A stretch of 64,000 nucleotides of DNA from Hygrocybe punicea (lineage: Eukaryota; Basidiomycota; Agaricomycetes; Agaricales; Hygrophoraceae). Where the stretch lies: contig OY744466.1 in NCBI GenBank assembly GCA_963556145.1, positions 2,108,001-2,172,000 on the forward strand. Direction: 5' to 3'. The notes under the pieces are model-generated. The model was given only the letters and a program-made list of their open reading frames with translations, was not told where the DNA came from and did no database searches. The position numbers and the translations under genes are program-made. Shown here piece by piece: positions 43,578 to 54,646 of the stretch; the first letter of the stretch is position 1; each line of letters starts with the position of its first letter.

Positions 43578-44059
43578 ATGCAGCTTCTCCGTCTTTCTTT
43601 GTTGCCCATTCTCCCCCTCATTGGTGAGCTAGCTACTCTGTTCTCAACGTTTACAGAACTTGATGCGTTACCGTCTAGCCATGGCAATCCCCTCGACTTT
43701 AAACTCGGTCTGATTTCTCTTCGAGTCGCTTCACCTACAACTTTTCTGACTCTCCTCTAGGACAACTGCACTGCAGTTTGTACGGAGGCCGACGCCGTCT
43801 TCTCTTGCACTTCCGCCAGTTGTCTTTGCACGACCGCAGTTGAGCAAAACCTGAAGCAGTGTTTCAACTGTGTCTTGCCGTTGGATGCTACTCAATGGAC
43901 TCCAATTGCTGTTGAAATCTTTGGTCAGTGTTCATCTCTTTGTCACCCTTCCAAGCACATGCATTGATCAATTTTCGTACAGCATACAACTTCCTCTGCA
44001 ACAATATATCTGGAATCGACATACCGCCCCTTACTCTGCAACCCCCCCAAGTCTTGTAA
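43578..44059 (+). CDS. small CFEM-like secreted protein
   Basis: Four exons (43578-43623, 43679-43707, 43761-43923, 43983-44059) give about 104 residues. Signal peptide MQLLRLSLLPILPLIAMA, then a Cys-rich domain NCTAVCTEADAVFSCTSASC, LCTTAVEQNLKQCFNCVLPL and a short tail with one more Cys. The core strongly resembles the Cys domain of the 22148-23149 gene (ASCLCTT...C..CV.PLD), but the Thr-rich stalk and GPI tail are missing, so this one should be freely secreted. Likely haem-, metal- or surface-related; precise role unknown. Confidence 0.7.
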
Positions 44060-44399
44060 TTCTGCAACGATATCCTGGTCATCGTTGTATCATTTCATTC
44101 TTGATATGCTCTGAGTTCTGAAGTTCGCATGTATATTTCTTAGTCTCCATTGTTTCTTGGACTGGACAGTTGTCTACTGGTCTTGTTTCAGATATCAGAT
44201 ATGCCAATTACCAAAGCCTCTGCTGGAATTCCTGACTTCGTTGTGAAATCTGTATCAGAAACGCGCCGTGGTTGTCACATTTCAAACCTGCAGTGTAAGA
44301 TATAATGTCGTTGAGATACAAATGTATAGTTGGCTAGTGTATGTTAGGAAGAACGGTGTTTGCCTGCAATGGGTGTTCCAACACGGTTGATTAGCACTC
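44060..44399. other. intergenic between two converging genes
   Basis: Holds both 3' flanks; 44370-44399 is the start of the duplicated 3' segment also found at 42823. Confidence 0.4.
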
Positions 44400-46337
44400 C
44401 TACGAATCTTCACCGGAAACCCTCAAAACTGGGGCTAACGATTCGGTCCAAGCAGCCTGGTCGATCGCCATCTTGACAAGCTCTTGCACAGGTGAAGAGA
44501 TTGCAGAAGTGGACGGGGTACGCCCTTCGTTATTAGTTGAGGGTGCAAAGAACGACGATGACAATTGGGAGAGGCATGACCTTGTGCCGCTGTCCGAATG
44601 GGACGAACCCCTTGCGGAGGACGGACTCAGTGGGCTCTCATCTCGCAGGCATAGTTGACCACAACATGTCCCATCCAGAAGTTGTGGGAAGGCTTGGAAA
44701 GACGTTGCCGGAGGCACTGGACTGAGGTCGAACGGCGGGGCTGCTCGACCATATGTATCGAATTTGGTAGGACTTGAGGCTGAGATCTCGATCCTCGTTG
44801 TCAGTTCCGAGGCCTGGTTCAATTTAGTTGTCCCTCCTGCTAGATTGCCGACATCATCCAGTTTTGCGCGACAGGACGAAGAGATATCTAGAGCCAGTGA
44901 TTCTTCACGTGAGCCCTCTGACAGTTGGAATTCGATATTGCTGTTCCCCTGCAGTAGAGCGGGGTCAATTTGGGGCACATACGATGGCCGATTATCTCCA
45001 GTGGAAACAGGGAGGAACACCAGCAAGCGTTGCAAAGATGGCGGTAATGAACCCTGGGTGTACTGCTGGATCGGTTTCATTGTGACATCCCGATCTGAGA
45101 AGGTTCCTTTTGAAAGAGTATCCTTTAAAGAGGGAAGAGTCATAAAACGGTAAAGTTTGCCGTCGGGTGCGTTCTCTTTGTCATGTTGGCATCGCTCGCT
45201 AGGGTTGGCGTTTCTGAGTGACACTACGCTTGGTACTCGGGGCCGCTTGACTCTCTGGTGTTCGTCTATTGCAGTTGCCTTCCGATCCTTTTCCTTGAGA
45301 TACGCTTCGTATGCTTCAGGATACTCGCTGTGGTACTGCCATCCGTTTGGGAGACCTTTGTACAATGAAACTTCGCGAGACATTTGGTGGCTGTGAAGGT
45401 TTCGTGACATAGCTGGCAGGAGAGATGGGCGGGCACCGAAATACGGGGGTCGATGGCCTGTGATTGGCTCCGGGTTGAAGGGTGATTGTGCTTCACTGGA
45501 TTCGAATCTCGATGTCGACTGCTCCGAGTGAATGCCTGGCCTATTGTCTGAAACACCTGCGAAAGGCCCACCATTCAAGGGCCAACTGATCGTGGCGTAT
45601 TCGCTATCGTTGTGATTGCCTCGGACCGCCTGTCTACTATATTGTGACTCGACACTGATTTCGATATCCAACGGAATCACGTCGCGCCGGGCGGGTATCC
45701 GGGTGGAGTCTGTTTGATGCTCCTCCACGATCAACTCGGGACTTCCGGACTTCTTGAGGATACAAGTCGGACACGCCTTGACGAATTGCGAGATAAGCTC
45801 TTTCGGAACCCAAGAATAGTGCTCACGGACTACGGCACGAGTCTTATCTCGCCCGCCATGTTGGGAATCAGCATGGCAATAGCAAATTATTTCGTAGAAT
45901 TGCTCCTGAATAGCGACCGGACGATCATCATGCAGTAACAAGGGTCTCATCAGTTCCATGTGTACGCCAGATCCAGAGAAATACGTCTGAGGCTCGCTCA
46001 ACGTGAACATCTTGCGGACCCAAAAGCGAAACTGGGGACTCTCATCGCGAATACCGGGTTGCAGAAGAACGTCCCAGATTCTGTCGAACATTGCTTGGTT
46101 GATGAGAGCCTTTTCTCGCTTACGCGGGTGAAGACAGGCGAGATAAGTAGCCTCAAGTTGTTTGTACTGTTCATATGTGGGGAACCCAGGGTTGCCGACC
46201 GCGCTCGACGTCGTAAGACCACGCGGAATAGCCTCTTGTGGAAATGCCGTAGATTCGCTGTTAATATTCCTGGTGTACGGCTTGGAAGTCGAGCCAGAGT
46301 TGCGTCGCGCGGTTTGTCGTGTAGACGTCGGAGACAT
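44400..46337 (-). CDS. integrase-type H2C2 zinc-finger protein, probably domesticated
   Basis: Intronless 645-residue frame. Residues about 45-215 resemble the N-terminal region and zinc finger of retroviral-type integrases: CHADSQHGGRDKTRAVVREH followed by YSWVPKELISQFVKACPTC supplies the His-His-Cys-Cys set. No integrase catalytic D-D-E core follows; the rest is a long Ser/Pro-rich region (FNPEPITGHRPPYFG, GLPNGWQYHSEYPEAYEAYL). There are no LTRs or other retroelement genes around it. A finger kept in an open, element-free frame suggests a host gene derived from a Gypsy integrase, perhaps DNA-binding. A part-copy of its 3' end lies at 42823-42905. Confidence 0.65.
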   Translation of the reverse strand: MSPTSTRQTARRNSGSTSKPYTRNINSESTAFPQEAIPRGLTTSSAVGNPGFPTYEQYKQLEATYLACLHPRKREKALINQAMFDRIWDVLLQPGIRDESPQFRFWVRKMFTLSEPQTYFSGSGVHMELMRPLLLHDDRPVAIQEQFYEIICYCHADSQHGGRDKTRAVVREHYSWVPKELISQFVKACPTCILKKSGSPELIVEEHQTDSTRIPARRDVIPLDIEISVESQYSRQAVRGNHNDSEYATISWPLNGGPFAGVSDNRPGIHSEQSTSRFESSEAQSPFNPEPITGHRPPYFGARPSLLPAMSRNLHSHQMSREVSLYKGLPNGWQYHSEYPEAYEAYLKEKDRKATAIDEHQRVKRPRVPSVVSLRNANPSERCQHDKENAPDGKLYRFMTLPSLKDTLSKGTFSDRDVTMKPIQQYTQGSLPPSLQRLLVFLPVSTGDNRPSYVPQIDPALLQGNSNIEFQLSEGSREESLALDISSSCRAKLDDVGNLAGGTTKLNQASELTTRIEISASSPTKFDTYGRAAPPFDLSPVPPATSFQAFPQLLDGTCCGQLCLRDESPLSPSSARGSSHSDSGTRSCLSQLSSSFFAPSTNNEGRTPSTSAISSPVQELVKMAIDQAAWTESLAPVLRVSGEDS

Positions 46338-46688
46338 TAGTGTAACTTGAAGAAGATACAGTTGGATGGTGATGATTAAGTATTAAGATTAAGTGGCTAG
46401 TGTAGCACTGCACGTTTCTCGCGTCATGAAATGTAGATTAGAGGAAAATGAGCACTCACTAGTAGGTTCAACCGTCGAGGTTGTTGTTTGAGACCGAGTT
46501 AGTCATGTGATGTAAATTCTGAATTATCATAAACTGGACGTGTGTAATGTTCAATGTATTCTACTCTAAAGGAATGTGCAAATCCCATGTGCCAATAATA
46601 ACCATGCAAGTCTAGAAAAATGGGTAATCCCCTTTGAATGTGTCCGTGTAGTGGAAATGAATTTTGGAGTGGTTTGTTTTTGTGAGAT
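46338..46688. other. intergenic between integrase-finger gene and SKN1-like gene
   Basis: Upstream region of the minus-strand integrase-finger gene and 3' flank of the next; nothing else recognised. Confidence 0.4.
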
Positions 46689-49255
46689 CTAACAATCGCC
46701 ATTGAGTCGGTTCTTGGGGATGGTCTGATTATATGAAGGCACACCCCAGCCAGTCAAGTTGGAATTGGTGTAAGCTTCTTTATACCTAAAGAGTTTGATG
46801 TCAGCCCAGGACTGGGGAAACTCGAGAAGAAAATACTACGCTTCAATGTACGCCGCGGTAGGAAAATTCAAAGGATCGCATCCAATATTGTGAGCATCTT
46901 TAGGTTGATAAACTCGTATGTAGTCAATGGACATGGTCGTTGGAAATGTCAAACGTTCGAAATCGATATCGCCGAAATTGGTGGAGAAACCGAGATTTGC
47001 AATGATGTACTATGAATAGCAGTATCAACGATGGCTCAATCAATATGACAGGTGCGACGGCGGCGTACCATTGGTTCTTTGGGTATAGGGCGCGCTGAAA
47101 TCTCTGTTCGCGTATCAGCGCCCATTCCGGCACTCATTATCGTCCAAGCCGGGACCCCATTGTTGATCCAGGTGATATAAGAATTTTCGAAGCTAAAAAG
47201 TATTTTAGAGAGTAGGAGGAGCAGTAGGGCAAATCGACCTACCCAGGCTTGTACTCGAACCCATACACACTGAAGCACCCCATTTCAAGCTCATAACAGT
47301 CTTGGTTGGTCACAGAAAGACCGCTCGTAGTTTGTTGGAAAGCACCTATCGTGACCAAAGAAATTTGCATCTCACTGAGTGGAGAGAAATTAGAAGATTA
47401 TGGTAAAACGCACCACCATGGTATGTATTCAAGAAAGTCGACGTAGAGTTGTATATGAGAAGATTCTCTGTAGTATTAAGCCACGCATATTCCGCCTGGT
47501 GACAGCTTCCCCATCAACGATTGATCAAAAGGCCAGACAAAGCAAGAACTTTACATTGAAAGGTGCCCATTGTGCGGATTGCGATACCTACCACATTATC
47601 CACTTCAACACTCGAAAAGGAGTAGAATAAATATATTTACCTGCCCCACTCCATCAGAAACAGTTGCCTCAAAAATATCGATTTCAGGTGCGGCCCTGCC
47701 GACATAATTACCGCTTGAATCCATCGGACCAGGATGCGACTCTCCCGGGCATGTACACGCCGATAACCGTTGGCCAGGGAGATACGACTGACCGAACGGG
47801 AAGTCATCAACATTGAGGTGAGGGATACGTAATACACCATCTACCACCCACCAGCATATCGTTATTTCGGAAATCACCATTCTCAACAGCCGCGAGCGGC
47901 GTGGCAGTGCCTGGATACGTCTGATTTGGGAGGGTTCCGACGTCACAGGCCTCATAGGAGTATGGCCACTGAACAAGGGTGAAACGTCAATAAGTCGTAG
48001 CTAAAGCAAGGCAGTGTTGACAAGGCGGTGGTGCGCACCATTCCCTCAAGACTGGCACCATACCCAGCTCGTCCTTCGGTACATGTTAAGTTAGGACGAC
48101 ATAAATGACCAGACAATCGTACCTAAATTACCCATCGTCCAACTAGAGGAGTAAGTATTGGATTTCAGCGGGCCGGACGGACGAACAAGAGACATCACAC
48201 TTACACAGCCGGCCAAAGTCCACTTATAGATGTGACAGAGTCAATACTACAGAAGTGGGCAACCACGAATACGTGACGTACTTGACATTGCTTGCACCGG
48301 GCAAGACGACAGCCGCTGCGAAAAGTCTAATTATGTGTCTAGGTGCAACTGAAGCACTAAGAGCTCACCTTCAATCATTCCACCCGTGAAACAAAATTTG
48401 TTCCTATCATGGTTTTGATAAGTGACATCGATGACGAGAAAACGAAGGGGGCTACCATGACTGGATCTGTGTTTCAATTAAGATACCATGAGCTCAAGCC
48501 GACGCGCCAAAAGGATCAATACAAACCATGCCTGAGCGATAAGTCATATTATGATTGTTGTTGGGGCCTTTTTTCGACAATGTCAATCTTAACGCTCCGC
48601 CTCTGGTGGTCGCCGATGCGGGATCATACCACTCCAGATCATTCTGTGATCCAAGAACGAGATAGCTCGGGATTCAGGAGTGAGATCGAAAGTGTTGGAG
48701 AATTGCCGTACCGTCTGCCAGTAGTGCAAGTCCGCAGCTTCCCAATAAGGATCATCACCGGGATAGAAACTACGACCATCCTTGTTAAACTCGTCGGAAA
48801 AAATGAGATCCCACTCGTCATTGGCATTCATGACTGAGGCCTTAGTGTACGCTTCTCTTGGTGTATCTAGATCGATCAGACCAAAATTACCGGGCAAGAC
48901 AGCAACCTGGCCAGTCGCGTTCGTTCCACCGAGGTTAAACCCACCCTGAGTCGTCTGTGTGTTCTTCAAGAAGTGGCTTAGTATCGGATAACCTAAAAGG
49001 AAGACGTTATTTGTCGATGAATTGAAATTCCGTCGCGATCGTACCAGCACTGGTTGAGAAAACGTCGTCATTACCCACAGACAAAACCCTCAACGGAGCA
49101 ACTCACAAAAGCATCAACATAATAGTGGCAAGGAACAAGAGACATCCGAGATTCGCAAGACCGCGAGCAGTGAAAATGTGACCTCCGTGGTCGTTCTTCC
49201 GGTCCCGTCTGGGATCAGGGTTATGCAAGTAGTCGTCAGGCTCCGGTGTATTCAT
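46689..49255 (-). CDS. SKN1: SKN1/KRE6-family beta-1,6-glucan synthesis protein (GH16-like)
   Basis: More than ten exons read on the minus strand. N-terminal MNTPEPDDYLHNPDPRRDRK and GLANLGCLLFLATIMLMLL form the type II membrane anchor; the lumenal part follows: SVMNANDEWDLIFSDEFN, YPGDDPYWEAADLHYW, NDLEWYDPAS, WTMGNLGRAGYGASLEGM, YLPGQRLSACTCPGESHPGP, GRAAPEIDIFEATVSDGVGQ, YITWINNGVPAWTIMSAG, TFPTTMSIDYIRVYQ and IPKNRLNGDC at the end. The E-I-D-x-F-E box is the GH16 active-site signature. The family works in the ER/Golgi on wall beta-1,6-glucan. Just upstream YSLSPNPESWGTTALL (49258-49310) is in frame, so the true start lies in an unresolved exon beyond 49310. Near 47530 an exon junction changes frame and could not be placed. 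Confidence 0.85.
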
Positions 49256-49958
49256 AAGAAGCGCGGTCGTTCCCCATGACTCCGGGTTGGGGGAGAGCGA
49301 GTACTGCCCGAGGACAGATTTTCAGCGACAACAGATGCAGGAACAAGAATTGACTCTACCTTCTGCGAAATTGAACTCTGGATTAAAGATTTTGAGTCAA
49401 GATCAAGGGAACGTCAAAGGCAAGAAGACGCACAGGATGAGCGCACGCGTTATCTCGAGTTAAGTAAGGATCATCCCGACTGAATTGTAGTAGGTTGGTG
49501 GTAGAACTCGACAGTTCTCGGCGTTCCATGAGTGACTGGGGTGGAGGAGGATTGGCAGAGACTTGGGCAAGTAGGAAAAGGAATAAAAGAATGTCGATAA
49601 AAGAATGTGGAAGTGAAAGTGAGAAGGTAGCAAGTCGTGAAAGGGAATTCTGGCCACGACCATCGCCAACATATTATTTAAAAAAACAGAAACCTGATCG
49701 GCGTAGAATCGGCTACCTTTACGTACTAGCTCCACTTGGTCTAACTCAATACTTATCCGAGTCACAGCTGGGTCCTCAACTTGGTGGGAGTCTCGTACCG
49801 TTGTAGGTGGCCCTAGGAGATCAGACCAGAAGAACCTCAGGGAGCTTGAGGTACACTCTCCACAGACTGCAAATGAAAGGGTCCAGCACCCAACATTCAA
49901 TATTGGTCGCATGCGTACTGTGCTTCTCATTGCGAAGGCGACCGTCCCTGAGCGATTC
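49256..49958. other. 5' exon(s) and promoter of SKN1-like gene; 3' flank of HEM4
   Basis: FNFAE-like coding near 49365-49385 and YSLSPNPESWG at 49280-49310 belong to the SKN1-like gene. The long frame 49460-49930 on the minus strand does not look like a protein. Confidence 0.4.
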
Positions 49959-50964
49959 TCAATGGATTTTCACACGGTCGTAGCCGACGACTGCGTCAAC
50001 AATGTCGCTTGGGGTGGGTTTGAGCGCAACAACATCCACATGGAGGTTCAATTTGTTATGAAGAAAGGATGCCGTCGTTGGTCCAATGGCAGCAACTCGA
50101 ACGGCGTGTGGTGGCTCGGAGGAGGAGGGATCAGTGCTACGAAAGCTAAAAGATTTGCGTAGCACAGGCGTCACCAATTCTGCGGCAGATGGCGCAAAGA
50201 AGATGATCCACCAGTTATCCATCGCTGGGGAAGGGATACATATGAAAGGATTCGAAAGCATACAACCTGAGAGCGTCAATCACCTGGATTAGCCGCTTTG
50301 ACGGCAGCCTCTAGATCGCCAGCAAACTTGGATGAGCCCCGCGTTTCATACATTTTCAGAGATTCCAGTTCTACGCTGCCTTCTCTGAGGATATTGAGGA
50401 GTGTGTCGCGGTTTTTGTCACCAATCAAATATAACAACTTTGGCCTCGGAATCTCTTCTTTCTTGTGCAAGTCCTCCAGTATGAAATGAGCGAGACGTTC
50501 TCCTGTACCTGATTCGGAGGCACCACGAATATCCAGGGGGGTGAGATGAGAGTCGCCGTAAACCTCACGGATGGCGCAAAGCACTCCCGCCGTAGCGTTC
50601 CCTACCACGTAGAAAGGTAAAGAGGACCATGATTCCGCTAGAGAGGTGATGTTCTCGTCGGCAACATCGATTGTTAATGAAGTCGGTACAAACCTGATGG
50701 TTCTTGGGTGTGCGAAGCATCGGCCAGGAGGTCTGACACAACGGCCTTCCACGCCTCGCATGCTCTTGCACTCGTCACAATGACACCAGCGTAGCCCTCG
50801 ATGGTGGGAGGCTGTCGCAAAATCAACTTGAGCCCATCCAAGTTTGTTAGAACGGTTTCGAGGACAGGCACAGACGATGCGTTGTAACCAAAAGATGTAA
50901 AAGTTTCCTCGTAGAGATCAGTCGAGTCGTGCGAGGGCGTCCTGAGTAGAATAACGTTGGCCAT
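49959..50964 (-). CDS. HEM4: uroporphyrinogen-III synthase
   Basis: Three exons (50694-50964, 50284-50637, 49959-50224) give about 296 residues: MANVILLRTPSHDSTDLYEE, VPVLETVL, YAGVIVTSARACEAW, then WSSLPFYVVGNATAG, KLLYLIGDKNRDTL, SLKMYETRGS, and after the second intron MDNWWIIFFAPSAAELV, VRVAAIGPTTASFL, KPTPSDIVDAV. These are the scattered conserved segments of HemD/Hem4, which has low overall identity but this typical two-domain order. The enzyme closes hydroxymethylbilane with D-ring inversion in haem synthesis, in the cytosol. An upstream in-frame Met at 50991 is also possible. Head-to-head with CTP1. Confidence 0.85.
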
Positions 50965-51047
50965 CGCGGTACGTGGGCTATTATCGGTCAATCAAGCGGA
51001 GAGTTTGCATCTGCCAGATTGTGGCCATCAACTTCGTCTGAATATTA
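50965..51047. promoter_or_regulatory. shared divergent promoter HEM4/CTP1
   Basis: Only 83 bp separate the two start codons (56 bp if HEM4 starts at 50991), so both core promoters and 5' leaders must overlap here. No TATA box is evident. Confidence 0.6.
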
Positions 51048-52421
51048 ATGGCGTCGCAGAAGCCCTCAAGTGCACATTCGCTGATAGCTGGCGCAACTGC
51101 GGGTGCTGTGGAAGCGTAAGCAACTCCTCCCCAGTTCGCCACCACCGTTGGTCAGTTAACAGAATATAGAATGTCATCAGTTTCGCGACATATCCGGCAG
51201 AATTCGTAAAAACACGGTCCCAGTTCAGTGGAAAGGTGTGTTCCAAATGCCCAATTGGTGGTGTAATCGGCCAACGTTTAACGGGCAACGGGGGGGTGTG
51301 AACGCAGAAGGAAAGTCCCCTCACGATTATACGGAACACGTTGAAAACGAAGGGCATCACTGGGCTTTACTCAGGATGCATGGCGCTTGCTGTGGGGAAT
51401 GCAACCAAGGCGGGCGTTCGGTTCGTCAGTTATGATCACTTCAAGCACTTATTGGCCGATCCCGAGGTAAAGCTGTTTTTTTTTGTTTAGGCGGTGTGTT
51501 TCGGTGCCCTAAATTGTCATGTTTAGGGCAAAGTGAGCGCACCACGTAGCCTTCTTGGTACGTTCCGTTGTGAATTCGTATTGTTTGATAACTGACATCT
51601 ACTGAAGCGGGCCTTGGAGCTGGCTTGATGGAGGCCATCTTCGCGGTGACGCCTTCCGAGACCATCAAGTGAGTAGATCAACGTATTTCCCCTTCATTCG
51701 GCTCGCTCAAGTATGTATGTATGGCAGGACGAAACTTATCGATGACGCTAACCGTCCGAACCCGCAGTATCGTGGTCTGATACACGGAACCGCCTCCATT
51801 GTAAGACAGGAAGGCTTTTTCGGAATCTATCGCGGTCTCTTCCCAGTGGTGGGTGCAATTCCCCAGAGAAATTGTCGCAAACCATATAGATATATATATT
51901 TCCCTTTCTGCAGATGATGCGCCAGGGTGCCAACTCCGCCGTCCGGTTCACAACTTATTCTACTTTGAAACAATTCGTGCAGGGCGCGGCGCGGCCTGGT
52001 CAGACCCTCCCAAGTGCCATTACGTTCGGCATTGGCGCGATTGCTGGTATTGTGACCGTCTACACCACCATGCCATTGGAGTGCGCCGTCTTTTCTTCTG
52101 GCCAATCCTCACCGCTTATGCCCCTTTGTTTTTTTTTTCTATACAACTTTCAGTGTGATAAAAACGCGAATGCAGTCCCTGGAGGCTCGGCAGCAATACC
52201 GCAACTCATTTCATTGCGCATACCGCATTTTCACGGAGGAAGGTGTGCGGCGATTCTGGACTGGAACCACTCCCCGGCTGGCACGATTGGTGGTGAGGGT
52301 CCACATCCAAGGCATGTTTGCTGGGTGAATCACATTTTCTAACATCTGCCTGTTCTTACAGCTGAGTGGTGGTATCGTATTCACGGTGTATGAGAAAACC
52401 GTTCAACTCCTTTCCTTGTGA
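51048..52421 (+). CDS. CTP1: mitochondrial tricarboxylate (citrate) carrier
   Basis: Spliced exons give about 295 residues with the three-fold mitochondrial-carrier pattern. Signature motifs: ATYPAEFVKTRSQF, AVTPSETIKTKLID and TMPLDVIKTRMQS. Other matches to citrate carriers: SLIAGATAGAVEA at the N-terminus, GNATKAGVRFVSYDH, MMRQGANSAVRFTTYSTLK, and GTTPRLARLVLSGGIVFTVYE near the end. Start chosen at 51048 (MASQKPSSAHSL); stop at 52419-52421. At least nine exons, including 51048-51115, 51181-51235, 51308-51466. It exchanges citrate for malate across the inner membrane, feeding cytosolic acetyl-CoA. Divergent from HEM4. Confidence 0.9.
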
Positions 52422-52643
52422 AGGGAACACTTCGAGAAGAAAGCCGAAAATATTCGATATTACAGTGATACAGTCCCTTGTTATTTGCAATCTGGACACA
52501 AGCTACAAGAAATCGCATTGCCAATAAAAAACAAACTGCAAGAGTACTGTTTGAATGCACCGCATGATCACTACGTGAGAAAAATCTCACCAATAAGTAA
52601 GGGCAAGCCATTGCTGCACAAATAGCATAATGCCATCTACCAG

Positions 52644-53214
52644 TTACGCTTCACCAGGCTTCTTTGGCACGGGCTTGATGGTGGTTGTCAAACTCTTGTG
52701 AATGAACGGCAAGACACCTCCTCCTGCAATGGTTGCGCGCACGAGCGTATCAAGTTCCTCATCTCCACGGATAGCTAACTGCAGATGGCGAGGAGTGATT
52801 CGCTTTACGCGGAGATCCTTGGATGCGTTTCCTAGAATTAGGATGTAAAATTTCACAAGTGTTGAAACATGTTTTAAAAAGAACATACCGGCTAGTTCTA
52901 ATACTTCAGCGGTTAGGTACTCGAGGATCGCAGACGTGTACACGGCTGCTTTGGCGCCAATCCGTACATTGTGCTGGGTTCGCTGTTTGAGATATCGGTG
53001 GATACGGCCGACAGGGAACTGGCGAGGTAAAGGGACAGGGTACGGAGGATGGTAAGTGGTTTGCTTTGCAAGGTAAGACGGCCAACACGAGAAAGCACAC
53101 CTGGAGTCCAGCCTTTTGACTCCTGGTTTGGATGGTTCGTGGTTGGGTTTGGGTTGAACCGCCGGGCGCGGCGCCCGACTTTGATTTACCGCCGGATTTT
53201 GCTACCGAGGACAT
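52644..53214 (-). CDS. HTZ1: histone variant H2A.Z
   Basis: Three exons (53101-53214, 52889-53018, 52644-52831) give 143 residues. N-tail [19 protein letters not shown], then the histone fold: [78 protein letters not shown], and tail [13 protein letters not shown]. The [12 protein letters not shown] loop and the [19 protein letters not shown] acidic-patch region distinguish H2A.Z from canonical H2A (no SQ motif tail). It replaces H2A at promoters through SWR1. Note that the C-tail ends KKPGEA. Confidence 0.9.
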
Positions 53215-53837
53215 GGTAAATTACACGGGTGTGAATAAAAATCTACTTGCACGAGTTGATCTGAATGAAGAGGGGTTTTAGTATTACTTCATGCGTAAAG
53301 AGATAGGAGTCTCACCGTGCTTTGGCGTATTTCTGCGAGACTACCCTTGTATGAGAATATCTTGAGTGGAATAAGACGGGTAAATGAGGTCTTACAATGC
53401 GGAACGCGAAAGTGGCGAATTCGGTTGTGGTCGAGGAATGCTCTGGTTTAGGGCGGGCCTTATTTAATAATTTCAATCAACGCAGTCACGTGCATGGTTA
53501 AGCCCGCCGACGTACACCTGCACTCAAGAAATACACCAAGGAGTCGATGTACGCAGTCAATCTACGCGAACACCGGGATGATTGGTGGAGATGCCATGCA
53601 TTGTTATACCAGGAGTTGGGCATCAATAACCTCATTGTCGTAATTATTATAGCCATGGGCGAGGGAAGTGCGTACGCAGTGCTGTCGTTACAGCGTTGTC
53701 GATATCGTATCCAAACTCATGCTATTCAAAGAGCTGATGTTATTGGAGCGGAATCTGGGTTTACCTTCACGTCAGAGTCAGACTGCAATTTGCTCAATTT
53801 TCGGTAGCACCTGGACCAGACATGTATAAAAACCTTT
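53215..53837. other. intergenic, H2A.Z promoter
   Basis: Only one 86-codon plus frame without likeness to a protein; not called. Confidence 0.4.
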
Positions 53838-54400
53838 CTAGTGATGAGCCTCTGCCTTTGGCATATCCTCCTCCAGGAAACTGAGGAACGCATCAGCACC
53901 AGTGCTAACCTCCTGCGCAGATACAGCGCTCGCTGTCATGTCTGCCGCCCGAACTGGCTCAGTGGCATCGTAGACCGAGAGCTCTGCAGCCATGTCTGAC
54001 GGAAGTGTCGGTGGTTTCGGTGCCGTCGGTGCAGAGAACGTCTTGACCACACCGACGTGCGCATCTTTTGCCTGTCCAATGCGATTTTTTGTTTGTTGTC
54101 AACACTCTCGATCAAAACCGGCTGGAGCACATACGATGGGTTCAGGCTTGTACGCTCTCAACTCTTTGAGGTAAAATTCCTTCACGATATCTACCGTAGG
54201 GCGTACTTGGAATCAACACACATTTGTCGGGATACCGCGAAAAGCGAAAAGTCACCTTTCCGAGACGCCGGGGTGGACGTGAACGTGCGAGACCGCGAGA
54301 CATTTCGCGCCTAGGCATTCCGGTAAGTGGAAATCATTGTTTTAAGTATCGAGAGAAAACATACTGCGCCAGTCACTTGCCTGAGAATCGTAGCTGACAT
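53838..54400 (-). CDS. ATP14: mitochondrial F1Fo ATP synthase subunit h
   Basis: Four exons give about 116 residues. MSATILRQVTGA and ARNVSRSRTFTSTPASRK form a basic, hydroxylated mitochondrial presequence, followed by DIVKEFYLKELRAYKPEPI, then AKDAHVGVVKTFSAPTAPK, PPTLPSDMAAELSVYDATEP and the acidic end ADAFLSFLEEDMPKAEAHH. The order VKEFYLKELK...KPP..P.D...EL..YD..EP...FL..LE.D matches Atp14. The protein is part of the peripheral stalk. Start 54398-54400; stop at 53838-53840. Head-to-head with INH1. Confidence 0.85.
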
Positions 54401-54646
54401 GGTTGTCGGGAACACACGTGTGACTGGGATGTGTGACGACGGTTATAAGTGATAAAATGATAAAAGCTCAAACTCGGCTCTGAGTTCCTGAGTACAGCTA
54501 TAACATGACCGGCTTAAAGCTACTGGCCATGGGCGGCCTAAGAGGACATGTCGACAGAGACAGTGGCGAAATATCCCATAATATCATTATTCAATAGGGC
54601 AAGCTTAAGGGAGCAGTCGGAGAATCAAGTAACTCAAAACCACAAC
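54401..54646. promoter_or_regulatory. shared divergent promoter ATP14/INH1
   Basis: 246 bp between start codons of two ATP synthase genes. No element beyond AT-rich stretches identified. Confidence 0.5.

Noticed and set aside
49460..49930. 157-codon minus frame upstream of the SKN1-like gene
   Set aside because: Composition is not protein-like, and in-frame YSLSPNPESW-type coding shows that the gene's true exons lie elsewhere.
49911..50292. Plus frames opposite HEM4
   Set aside because: Shadows of the HEM4 exons.
53547..53807. 86-codon plus frame
   Set aside because: No domain, no neighbours in frame, sits in the H2A.Z upstream region.
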